From Viola odorata (lineage: Eukaryota > Streptophyta > Magnoliopsida > Malpighiales > Violaceae), in the NCBI GenBank assembly GCA_963691705.1, contig OY829541.1:39511661-39575660 (forward strand): a DNA stretch of 64,000 bases, written 5' to 3'. The notes under the pieces were generated by a model that was not told the DNA's origin, searched no databases, and was given only the letters and a program-made list of their open reading frames with translations. The translations under genes were made by a program, and so were the position numbers. The number at the start of each line of letters is the position of its first letter. Position 1 is the stretch's first letter. Below, piece after piece: positions 22,039-31,800 of the stretch.

Positions 22039-22724
22039 TGTGAATGATAAACGTGACTCTTGGCTCCATGGTGGCTGGCCTTTCAAGATGGCTATCTGGC
22101 TCTTGCTTGTCGTTCTCATGTTTTTTGTCCCTGAGGTCATCATCTCAATCTATGGTCAGTATGCTCCCGTAGTTGTACTCTTTATCTGGAGCATTTAAAA
22201 TGTCTAGCCTATAAGCCTAAAAAAATAGGTTTGCCTATATGATCTGCAGTCTGTATGCTGTAGGGAAATGAATATCAAGTTTTCACTATTGTTTTTCCTA
22301 ATAAAATCATTTTCTGGTGATACTAATTTTGTGCAAAAGAAACTAGGCCTTATTGGCACTCGGAATAATGAAGTGTGACTTGCAGTTTTTGCAACAATAG
22401 ATTTCAACCTTAAACTAAATAGGGCCTAATCTCTGGCAAGAAAAGCTTGCTCTGCTTTCCATATTCTCTCCTCCTTCTGTGATGAATTTCACCTCAACGG
22501 CTACTGTAGTGCCATTTGGGCAGAGAGTTCTAAACTATTGTAGGTATTTGAGCTGTTCCTGATTCGATACCATAGACTATATTTTAATATACAAACAAAA
22601 CATATTTGCAGGTACTTTATCAAAATTTGGGGCAGGGTTATTTCTATTGGTTCAAGTAATTATATTACTAGACTTTACACATTCATGGAATGATGCGTGG
22701 GTTGAGAAAGATGAACAGAAATGG
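22039..22724 (+). pseudogene. Captured SERINC (TMS membrane protein) gene fragment, two exons
   Basis: Exon A (about 22039-22154) reads NDKRDSWLHGGWPFKMAIWL and continues through a membrane helix to EVIISIYG, ending at a GT donor. Exon B (22612-22724, after CAG) reads TLSKFGAGLFLLVQVI, then LDFTHSWNDAWVEKDEQKW. Joined across the 457-bp intron, this is the conserved middle of plant SERINC-domain proteins, multi-pass membrane proteins linked to serine incorporation into lipids. Upstream and downstream exons are missing. Keeping the intron means genomic DNA, not a cDNA, was captured. A 37-bp direct repeat flanks exon B (about 22548 and 22764). Confidence 0.85.
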
Positions 22725-23032
22725 TCAGGCTCTACCTCCTTTGCCTCATATATTTCCTGATGAATGAGCTGTTCCTGATTCGATACCATAGACTATATTT
22801 TATATTATGATTTTTTAAGCTTTTCTCTAGTTATATTGTTAGATTTAATCTGTTGAAACCTAGTCTCACTAGCTTCCAACCACTGGATGTAATGTGGTGA
22901 CTATAAGATCATATTTTTGCGACTGAGATGAAAACATTCAATTGTTTCTGTTTTGAATTATCTTTATGGGATATGAGGATTCAATTTGACACCCAGTCTT
23001 ACTTCCATATTCCCTGTTTACATTTCCTGCAG

Positions 23033-23159
23033 ACATCAGTGTCTGTTCTTGGCACACAATGTGTCAACTAAGAGGAAGGAGATTGTTGAGCGTGCTGCCC
23101 AGCTTGATGTTGTTGTTACTAGCAGGCTTGCTAGGCTTCGTAGCCAGGAGGATGAGTGA
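23033..23159 (+). pseudogene. RPL32: Captured last exon of 60S ribosomal protein eL32
   Basis: After a CTGCAG acceptor the sequence reads [20 protein letters not shown], then [16 protein letters not shown] and a TGA at 23157-23159. That is the conserved C terminus of eukaryotic ribosomal protein L32 (eL32), except that one basic residue of the usual STRKRK run appears to be missing. The preceding 150 bp look like its intron, and the following bases probably include its 3' UTR. All upstream exons are absent, so no ribosomal protein can be made. Part of the Pack-MULE cargo. Confidence 0.88.
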
Positions 23160-24346
23160 CTGCACTAGAACCATGTTTTGCATTGTGCTTTACTGCATTA
23201 GGAATGAGAACAATTAAGTTGACATTCAGTTTTGGATATTTGTTGTTTCTTATCTATGTATTTGATGAGATAATTATCATTTTGTTGGATATTAGCTTGT
23301 TTCGTATCATTCACTCTCTCTGATCGTTTTGGCAGAAGAAACAGATACAAACATCAGGGCCAGCAAATCCAGAAAAGAATAAAAAAAAATGAAGTAATGA
23401 AACTTTCATTTGCAATTAAATTTAAGAGGAATATAATACTATCCATTTGCAATTAATACTATCCATCAATATCCAACACAACTAAGAAAACAAGCAGAAA
23501 AGAAAAAGACTTGAAGTAATGAAACTTTCATTTGCAATTAAATTTCAGAGGAATATAAACCTGCATACAAGGGAAATATTGAAGAGAACAACTACTCCTA
23601 AAATAAAAAAATGAATTTAATGATCTGGGCCATATTAATTGCAACTTTTCCCCCTCTTAAATTGGCTACCAAGCAAGCACACAAGCCTGTGTTGCTTATT
23701 AAATCCAAACAAAAAATTGAATTTAATTCTGCAATTTTTTTTTGCAGATTTATTTGTGCAAGCTTTATACAACATTATCTTTCAACCATTATGCCTAAGA
23801 GACAGAACCACCACCGCCAGCGACCATCACAGCCACACAGCCACACCGCCGAACCACCAAAGCCACCATCTCCTAGACAGCCACACCACTGACACCATCA
23901 TCAACCACCGCCGGCGTAATAATCTAAAAGAGAAAGGTATGCCTGAAGGAGGAGAAGAAAAAAACAGATCTGGATCTATGCGGAAGTGCCCAGATCTGGA
24001 TCTTCCGGTCATCGATCTCCACACCTCAACCTCAATTTTTAATCCTTATCGATCTAGTTTCCCGAAGATGTCCAGATCTGAAAATTTTCTATCAATTGAG
24101 GAAGATGGATTTTAGAATTGTGTGAGTAAAAAGATGAACAGATCTTTAGTATTCAATAAAAGAATAAAATTAAATTGTTTTTACAAGATTTTTGATATAT
24201 TTTGATGAGGTGCATGAACAAATGGTGTGGGGAGAAAGAGAGGGAAGATGATGAAGATGAACGAAGAAAGTTTTGTAAAAATGAGCCAAATTTTTTTTTT
24301 CCAAAATAAAAGGTAACCGGGTATTAAAAAAGGTGAAACCGGTAGA
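23160..24346. other. Right interior of the Pack-MULE, no gene recognised
   Basis: Two near-identical 45-bp copies of a sequence beginning AGTAATGAAACTTTCATTTG lie at about 23394 and 23516. A CCACC-rich stretch at 23800-23900 has open frames but no recognisable family. It may be further captured leader sequence. Confidence 0.4.
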
Positions 24347-24500
24347 TGTAGGTCAGAATGTTTGGTTGACTGACGGAATGGACCCACGATGCGTTGACTT
24401 TAAGTATAGGGGAAGTCGAATAAAAAGTTTATAGTCCAGGGGAGGTGTTTGTTTTTCGCGTTAGTACAGGGGGTCTAAATACTATTGACCCATATTTATT

Positions 24501-25086
24501 AAAAGTGTTGTGAGATACTAGAAGTTGTTTATGGTGTTTGATAAAAACTGCTGTTAAAACTATAGTTGAAATGTAAAATGACTATAAATGACACAATTTG
24601 TTTCAAGCATTATAATTAATATTTTTTAGTATCTATATAGATTATTTAAATCAATCTATTTCTTTAAACAAATAATTAACATTTTATTTATAACAAGAAT
24701 TAAAACTTCATTAGAAAAAAAAAAAAGTTAAATGATAATATATTCGGCTTGTCAAAGAAATCGTAATGAACAAATATAGTTTCTTGGTAAATAACTAAAT
24801 ATACTCGTAAAAAGCCTTAAGAGAAATAATTATAAGAAGTGAATGGGTAGGAGTAATTAATTACAATTAGAAACAGATGGTTAGGAGTAATTACAAAATT
24901 AGTTGGTGAGTAGAAATAATTACAAAGAGAATGAGCAGATGAGTAGAAGTAATTAAAACCATTAAAATAATTATTTGCAATCGTACTAATTGTTATCAAA
25001 ATAGTTATTGGAATTGTACCAGCAACAAAGTTTTAACATAACACCCTACATAATAACTCATACGGAAACTTGAACTAAACTAGAGA
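24501..25086. other. AT-rich spacer
   Basis: It is the continuation of the sequence that the Pack-MULE split. No gene, RNA or clear repeat is seen. Confidence 0.5.
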
Positions 25087-25520
25087 TTCTTGTCAAGACC
25101 ATAGGCAATGGCAGCAGCTGTGGGTTCATTGATGATACGCATGACATTAAGACCTGTCATAATACCAGCATCCTTGGTTGCCAGACGCTGGGAGTCATTG
25201 AAGTAAACAGGGACTGTCACCACAACATTTTTCACTGCATTACCAAGGAAAGCCTCAGCAATTTCACGCATCTCCATAAAGACCATGGATGAAATCTCTT
25301 CAGCTGAGAATTGCTTGTCCTCTCCCTTGTATGACACCACAATCATGAGCTTGTCTGCAGGTCCGGGAATAACCTTGAAGGGCCACAATTTCATATCACC
25401 CTGAACAGGGGCATCGCTGAATCTCCTGCCAATCAACCTCTTTGCGTCTGCAAATGTCAAATTTGAATTAGAAATCTCACACAGATATAAGATGCCAAAC
25501 AGAGCAATGCAGTAACACTT
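25087..25520 (-). pseudogene. HSP70 gene fragment with part of its intron
   Basis: On the minus strand, exon sequence from 25447 down to about 25087 encodes the nucleotide-binding domain region [12 protein letters not shown], then [53 protein letters not shown] and [12 protein letters not shown]. This is cytosolic HSP70. The exon is preceded by TTTGCAG and an intron-like stretch (25448 to about 25520), and the split falls in the Asp codon before AKRL, where plant HSC70 genes carry their intron. Several conserved residues have changed (for example PVYF for PAYF). The fragment ends abruptly, with a stop directly after GLDKNL. It abuts retroelement gag sequence on its right. The intron shows it came from genomic DNA. 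Confidence 0.9.
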
Positions 25521-25522
25521 AG

Positions 25523-27072
25523 GTAGGGAAGTCGTTGAGGTTGGGCTGGGATCGGTGCAATCTGCCCGGCTATCAAGAGACGTTTGTAGATTTCTCCCAA
25601 AGGAACGGGAAGAGGCGGCAACGGCTCCTGATTCCAGTAGTTGTTTTGGTTATTTTGGTTGTTCAAATTCTTTGGTGGGTTATAGGGTCTAGGTTGTGCG
25701 GGTTGTAGTATTTGGGGTGGAGGTGATGGGAAAGGTTGATCGTAACTATGTCGGGGGGAAACCAAACTAACGTCCTTCCCCATGGGAAGTGCTTTCTTGG
25801 GCGCTGGTTCGGGTGCGGAAACGATGATTCTTCCAGACTTAATTCCTTGCTCAACTCTTTCGGCTACCAGGACCATGTTAGAGAAGCTACTGGATGGATT
25901 GGAGATAAGACAAGCATAGCAAGGAGCCTTGAAAGTATTCACGAAAATGGATATGAGCTCTTTGTCACTTAGCGGAGGAGAAATTCTGGCTGCTAGTTCT
26001 CTCCATCTTTGGGCGTAGGTCTTCACTGATTAACTGATTTTCTTCTCTAGATCTTGAAGATCTGAGCGGTGTGGTGTTACCTCTATGTTGAATTTGTATT
26101 TCTTAAAAAAAGCATCAGACAGATCCCTCCAAGTCTTGATCTCGGCTCGGTCTAGGCCCATGTACCAAGTCAAGGCATGCTTGGCCAAACTTTCTCTAAA
26201 CAAATGGATCAACAGAGGTTCATTATGTATCACATCGGCCATATTGTTGCAATAGGCCTTGAGGTGAGTCTTTGGGCACTCGATCCCAGTGTACTTCTCG
26301 AAATCCGGAACCTTGTACTTAGGAGGCATTACGATCTCGGGGACCATGCACATGTGAGCTGGGCCCGTAGGGTCAAAGGGGTATGTTCCTTCAATGGCTC
26401 TGAGCCTTTGTTCTAGCAGGCTTAATCTATCCATGTTTGGCCTCTCTATGACGACCGCGTTAGGACCAAGGGGTGACAGGGGTTTTGAAATAAGTGGAGG
26501 TGGCATTGGATTGATGAAAGGAGTCTGAAATCCCGTAGGGTTGGGAATCACGACTTGAGTAGAGTGGCCCTGAGGAGGGCGAAGGCCTTGGGATTCCTGA
26601 TGAATCAGACTTTGACTCGGTCCAAAGTAAGGTTAACTAAAGAATGTTGTAGAGTTGTAACAGTTTCTCCACCTGTGTTAACTACAGGGTTTGTGGTGAA
26701 AGGGTCAATCCATTTGCAATGACCCCGAGAAACAGAAAATGATTGGGGTTCGGAGGATCCAGCAATGGCGGATGGGGAGGGTCCTATCATTTGACTAGGA
26801 TCAAAATCGGGTGGGAACTCACTGGTCGCTTCATCTCGCTCTTTTTCGGCCTGAGCGGCCTTCTCTATAGTAATCCTGACTTGCTCTTCCAACTCTGCTA
26901 TTCTAGCAGCCAACATCTCTTCTGTCTTGGCTTGTTCGGCCATTTTTCGCGCTTGAAGTCTAGTTATGGGGACCCTTGGTGGAGTAGTTTTCCTTCGAGG
27001 AGCTATGGTTAACCTGAAAAATAGACAAAGAAAAAATAGCAAGTACGGGCAAAGTAACCCCGAAGCCTCCAT
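25523..27072 (-). pseudogene. Ty3/gypsy gag
   Basis: The N-terminal part (27072-26605) contains a coiled-coil (KMAEQAKTEEMLAARIAELE, then EKAAQAEKERDE). A frame change follows near 26610. The capsid region reads VMPPKYKVPDFEKYTG, HLKAYCNNMADV, LAKHALTWYMGL and KTWRDLSDAFFKKYKFNIE. A stop near 26029 precedes KTYAQRWRELAARISPPLSD. The C-terminal part is Pro/Asn-rich and ends at [10 protein letters not shown], just before the place where related gags continue to a zinc knuckle. There the homology stops. Gag would form the particle in which reverse transcription occurs; this copy cannot. Confidence 0.82.
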
Positions 27073-27247
27073 GCTACTTGTTCACTATTTTGGCCACACT
27101 TCCACTTAATACTTTTAGGACGAATGAGAAGATGACACTTCGGGGAAGATACGAAGGAATCTTTTATTCATTCCACTCGACGAGATGTGATCTTGGATGT
27201 TATCAACGAAACCCACAGATCGGCGCTACGAGGGGACACTGGCCACA

Positions 27248-27660
27248 ACAAAAGAGCGCGCAGCTGAAACCGAGAAGAAGTAACTGTCCTTGCGTTCTAA
27301 ATTTTTTTTTTGTGAGAGATGCTCCGCCCAGAAAATTCTAAAATTTGGTGTGGGCATACTTCAGCCTGTTATCAACATCTTTTGTGTTTTATCTGAGTAG
27401 AAATTCCGAGCAAATTGCTTTGATATTGGCCAAGGAAAAAGAGCGCGTAGCTGAAACCGAGAAGGAGCAACTGTCCTTGCATTATGAATTTTTTTTTCGA
27501 GAGATGCACCACCCAAAAAATTCTGAAATTTGGTGTGGGAATACTTCAGCCTGTTATCAACGTCTTTTGTGTTTTAGCCGAGAGGAAACTCCGAACAAAT
27601 CGCTTTGATATTGGCCAAGGAAAAAGCGCGCGCAGCTGAAACCGAGAAGAAACAGTTATC
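27248..27660. repeat. Tandem repeats of about 187 bp in the retroelement leader
   Basis: Units begin AAGAGCGCG(C/T)AGCTGAAACC at about 27250, 27437 and 27623. They carry the same internal words (AATTTGGTGTGGG, CTTCAGCCTGTTATCAAC, GATATTGGCCAAGG). There are two full units plus a partial third. A (TA)n run follows at about 27684-27706. Confidence 0.85.
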
Positions 27661-28042
27661 TTTGCGTTATCGTCATTTGGTCTATATATATATATATATA
27701 TATATTTGTTTTGGTGTGTTTTCATCTCAAGTGTTAGCCTTTTGTTTTTTTTTTTTGTGGGCTCTGTATGTGGTTTATTTTGGGGGGAGGTTGTTTTGAT
27801 TGTAGGCGATAGTCGTTTGATATCTTTTGGATGTGCGAAAAAAAGGAAAACACGCATTTCATAATTATCCGAATAACTACGAACTTTGTCATTGATTTTT
27901 TTTCGTCGAAAAAGTGGGGGGTACGACCAACGTAAGTTTAACCGAGTAAAAGGTAGTAGACACAGTCTAGAAATATTATTACATTGGGCAAAAAGACAAA
28001 ATTTAAGGTAGAGGACGCACGATTCTTTTCCTTTTGAAGGCG

Positions 28043-28249
28043 TCAACCTTGGAAGTTGGGATCCATTTGCTTATACCAAAAATATTCCAACGACGCAATC
28101 TCCCCTTTCTGACCCTCCACTTCTTCCATCCCAATCTTGGTCGTAATATCGGGAACAAAACCGGGTTTCAACATGTCACCCCATTCCAACTGATCGTTGT
28201 AGCTTGAAATCCCGAAAGTATTAAGTGAAAGCATCGTAGGTGTTGCCAT
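28043..28249 (-). CDS. Small ORF in the Ogre-like leader (possible ORF1 remnant)
   Basis: 68 residues starting MATPTMLSLNTFG and ending YFWYKQMDPNFQG, open throughout. Ogre elements carry an extra ORF upstream of gag, and its position between the primer-binding site and gag fits, but the product is far shorter than a full Ogre ORF1. I do not recognise a domain. It may be a truncated remnant or a chance frame. Confidence 0.35.
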   Translation of the reverse strand: MATPTMLSLNTFGISSYNDQLEWGDMLKPGFVPDITTKIGMEEVEGQKGEIASLEYFWYKQMDPNFQG

Positions 28250-28760
28250 TTTGAGTGAACAAGTAAGATGGGGTTGTTTATGAGAAGTAAAATTCTTGTG
28301 TTAGTGGTTAAAACAATAAATTATGAGGACGATATAAACACACAACGAATATGTAAACATGTGATATGATGCATATGCTGGGGCTCTGATTCCAACAAAA
28401 ATTCTTTTCTAACTGGCTGAAAAGTTCTCAGATGATACCCTGAAAGGGGTCCCTCAGTAAATGGATATTTGATTGCTTCACCAAATCACAAAGGATCACA
28501 GGGAGCTCAACCATTTAGGGGTTCAAGTCTGAGTTAGGGTTCATGAAAGCACATTGGGACCTGGGCCCACAACGCTTCACTAATACCTTCCTAAAAAAAA
28601 AATTGGTTACATGGCCTGGCAATAAGACACTCAATGCGTGAAATGCATATGAACGATTTATCAAAGCGAATAACAAATAACAATCACGAAAATAAATTAA
28701 ATAAAGCGAGTAAATAATAATACAAAATAAACACCAATAAAATCGGCTTCGACCCTAAGT

Positions 28761-28778
28761 CCCTAGTGAAGTCGCCAA
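28761..28778 (-). other. Primer-binding site
   Basis: TGGCGACTTCACTAGGGA on the minus strand lies 2 bp from the LTR end. It resembles the tRNA-Arg-type primer sites I recall from Ogre elements (TGGCGACTCC...). The tRNA assignment is from memory. Confidence 0.6.
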
Positions 28779-28780
28779 AC

Positions 28781-31305
28781 TGTCGCACCCCCTTTTTCGT
28801 CGAAAGACGAGTTTAGGTTCGGGACGGATGCTAAGCATAAATGGATGCTTCGCATAATGCAAATGAAGTCGCCACCCTATTTTCTAAGGTTTAGGGAACC
28901 TAATCGTCATGGCATAAGAAAATAAAAACTAAGGCACATGTGGTCTAAACCTAATAAGGAAGGTTCGAGGTCGTATTATGGACTCGGGAAGGTGTTAGGC
29001 ACCCAAGTCACATCCTTAAAAAGGTTACCGGTTAAAAAGGTGTTTGGAAAACATTTTTTACATAAAAATGAATAAATGATCGAAGCATGTCAACCAATCC
29101 CGCGCACGGAAACGGGCCACTTTCCAACCATTTACAAGGTAAATGATCGTAGAGTGTCAACTGAAATCCTGTTACGAAAATTGGGCCACTTTCCGATTAC
29201 TTAAACATTTTTGACATACGACTTGGGCCCTCAGAGGTATTCACCACTTTAATAATTTTGTTATTTCTTATCGGGACAGCCGAGACTGTTTACTAAAGCG
29301 AGATCCCTCTTTATCATCATCGGGCCATGCATGATTAATTAATTTACTAAGTGATCCTAACATGGGTAAATACTAGCACAATACCAATTTAATGAAATGC
29401 AAATAACCGTGTGGGATCGAAGCTACCATGCTCATATATCAATGCAAAACAATTAATTTCATGGTATAAAAATGAGTGATTTAAACACGTATACATGTGT
29501 GTTGATTTTTCTAACAATTCTAAATATCATGCATACGATCATAATATGAGTTTTTAACATTTTTAAATAACATGCATATAAGTAATATTTGCGGAAAATG
29601 TTGAATAAATAAAAGGGTAGAAAGCGTACTTGTGTTGCATGAACTTGATCTACCTTATAAAACGAAAGTATTAGCGATAGTTCGATTGAAAATAAATAAT
29701 GAACAAGTAAAATAAACATTTTATTAACTTCAAACAAGCAAGTAATTAATTAAATACATATGGCATACAGATAATTTACGACAATTAGTCACGACACAAA
29801 TTACGAAAATAGCATACGAATATTTCATACGATTTAAAACATGGTATAATTGTAAAAAAGAGCATACAAATATTTCATACGATTTAAAACATGGCATAAT
29901 CGTAAAAAGAGTATACGAGCAATTAATTTAAATACGGCATACGAGTTATTAATTAAAGATGGCATACGAAGCATGTTATTAAATAAACACGAAAATAAAG
30001 GGACTCGAACAATCGACGAAAAAATTATTTGGGTCGGGCCCACATGCTGAAATTAATTAAAATGGGCCAGGAATAAATCCTAGGCCCATGGCTTAAATTG
30101 GAAGAGGGGAACAGATGGGCTTGGCTTAAGCCAAGGCCCATCTGCGTTTAAAAAAGAAAAAAGAAAGGACGGCCCGTCACCTTTCTCCTTCAAGAATAAA
30201 CACATGGCTGCTACTGTTCTTCTTCTTCCTTGCGCCGGCCCTACTGCCGGCGACAAGGAAGAAGCTCCGACCACCAAAAGAAAGAAAAAATGTCACAAAC
30301 GCAACAGAGATGGAGCCACGACCAAAACCCAACAAAAATCAGATCATTTCATCCACAAACGAAGATTAATTTGACACTTGGGTTTATATATACGCATTAA
30401 AACCAAAAATTGGCAATTAATTAAACAAGGCAGCAGGCATTTAAATTGAAGTAAGCAAAACGTTTATAACTTGAAAAAAAGAAGTGTTTAAAACAAATTT
30501 GAGCAATTGATTGACTGATTAAGAAGATAAACGGAAATTTGACGAAAACTTAGAGAGAGAAAGCTTGATGAACACTCACTTTGATTGCTTCCTTTTGCTT
30601 GGATTGATGTTGATGATGCAAGGGTGCGTCAACCCGTGCCCTCTAGAGTGGTAAATAGTGAGGTATTTATAGGAGGAGAGCTTGCACGAATGTGTGGGGA
30701 GCAAGCCGTGGTGACGTGACCCTTTTTTTTGCGTGGCTGGAAACGAAGGGAAGCAACCGGAAGGAGTGACTGGGCATCTTCTAGAAGCAGTGACAGGGTC
30801 TGATGACTGGGCTTCCTTCTCGAAGCAATGACGCGGCTTCGAATTTGGAATGGAGAGGCTTGCGGGAAAAGAAAAGGGAATGGATGGTTGGCTTAAATAT
30901 GTCACTGTTGGATGGTTGACGAAAAGAGTATTCAACCAATCCAACGGTTGATTAAAAAGAAAGAAGAAAAATGCTTTAGTAATTAATATGGGCTCGATCT
31001 ATTAGTGTGATGAAACTGGCGAGAAATTCGAACGAAAGCAACTACGTTATAGAGAAAAATATGGCGATCGAGTTGATGAGAACAAAATTTTGAGCTCAAC
31101 TCTCTAAACACGTTTATTTTGACAAAATGCCGTAAAGGCTCGTTTGGGACCTAATAAGCCTAAAAAAGTAAAAGAACCAAAATGATAGATAAAAATGAAA
31201 GAATACGAAAGGACTCGAACTGGGCCGAGAGATCATTAACGGTTAGTGAAATAACAATAAATATAACTATAACTGATTAAGCGCGTTAAAATTCGGGTAC
31301 CAACA
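28781..31305 (-). repeat. 5' LTR of the Ogre-like element (2.5 kb)
   Basis: On the minus strand the LTR starts TGTTGGTACCCGAATTTTAA and ends GGGGGTGCGACA, with TG...CA ends. A TATAAATA box occurs on the minus strand at 30664-30671. Long stretches are AT-rich with short internal repeats (ATACGATTTAAAACATGG, twice, near 29827 and 29878). The partner LTR is missing, so no age can be estimated. Confidence 0.7.
30664..30671 (-). promoter_or_regulatory. LTR TATA box
   Basis: TATAAATA in CCTCCTATAAATACCTC context on the minus strand, inside the LTR, followed downstream by gene-leader-like sequence. It probably sets the U3/R boundary near 30640. Confidence 0.55.
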
Positions 31306-31660
31306 GAACTTTAAAAAAAATGAGGGGCAAAGTTATGCAAATATATGCTCTTATGCTAATATTATTAGGAAAAAAATTCTAGGGAAAATGAGGTATAGGA
31401 ATTTCTATATCTTAGTCCCTAACGTTTTTCCCCCAAACTTTAGTCTCTAATATATTATGACGCATCAAATTTTAGTCATTGCCATTAGAATTTCTGTCCA
31501 AAACTCTAATAATGCATTAGATAATGATTTTTTTATTAAAAATTATAGAAAAAATTCAAAAAATTAAGAAAAAAATTGGAGATTGATTTTTTCTGATAAT
31601 ATTCTTGTCATAACTTAAAAAATTAAGAAAAATAAAGAAGATTGATTTCCCCCCTGGATG
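31306..31660. repeat. Second copy of the laccase upstream segment (with inverted-repeat arm)
   Basis: It closely follows 11536-11830: AACTTTAAAAAAAATGAG, GCAAATATATGCTCTTATGC, TCTAGGGAAAATGAGGTATA. The match then jumps: from about 31665 the sequence instead follows 18957-19230, up to and including laccase exon 1. Relative to the other copy, the rest of the inverted-repeat element and its right flank are deleted. Confidence 0.8.
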
Positions 31661-31800
31661 GTGCATTAAACAAAGATTTGTGTCCATTTTAATTCCATAA
31701 TTACAATAAATGCTGTAATACTTAAAAGGGGGGAAACAACCACACACAGCACTGGAAATTTTCCATTGAATATATATGGTTGGTGCCTGGTGGTGGAAAA

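Larger units (their letters stand above)
19470..24491. mobile_element. Pack-MULE (5.0 kb) with host gene fragments
   Basis: The terminal inverted repeats begin GGGTCAATAGTATTTTGACC (left) and GGGTCAATAGTATTTAGACC (right, reverse complement). They stay similar for about 140 bp, including CTCCCCTGGACTA and CCGTCAGTCAA. A perfect 9-bp duplication, ATATTTATT, flanks the element (19461-19469, 24492-24500). No MuDR transposase is seen. The interior holds a minus-strand BSD-domain fragment, two plus-strand SERINC exons, the last exon of ribosomal protein eL32, and a nested Harbinger-like element with a TIC22 fragment. Non-autonomous Mutator-like elements that carry host gene pieces with introns are known as Pack-MULEs, and this fits fully. 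Whether any chimeric transcript is made cannot be told. Confidence 0.88.
25521..31305 (-). mobile_element. Ogre/Tat-like Ty3/gypsy retrotransposon, 3'-truncated
   Basis: Reading on the minus strand: a long 5' LTR (31305-28781), a primer-binding site, a long leader with a small ORF (28249-28043) and ~187-bp repeats, then gag (27072-25523). All of pol and the 3' LTR are missing; the element stops at about 25521 against an HSP70 fragment. A very long LTR, an extra ORF before gag and a TGGCGAC-type primer-binding site suggest the Ogre branch of the Tat lineage. The right border lies in sequence that is intact at 11536, which shows the insertion point of the LTR. Confidence 0.75.

Noticed and set aside
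23611..24115. 158-codon frame in the right part of the Pack-MULE
   Set aside because: Composition is low-complexity (Pro/His/Thr-rich) and no family is recognised; several overlapping frames are equally open.
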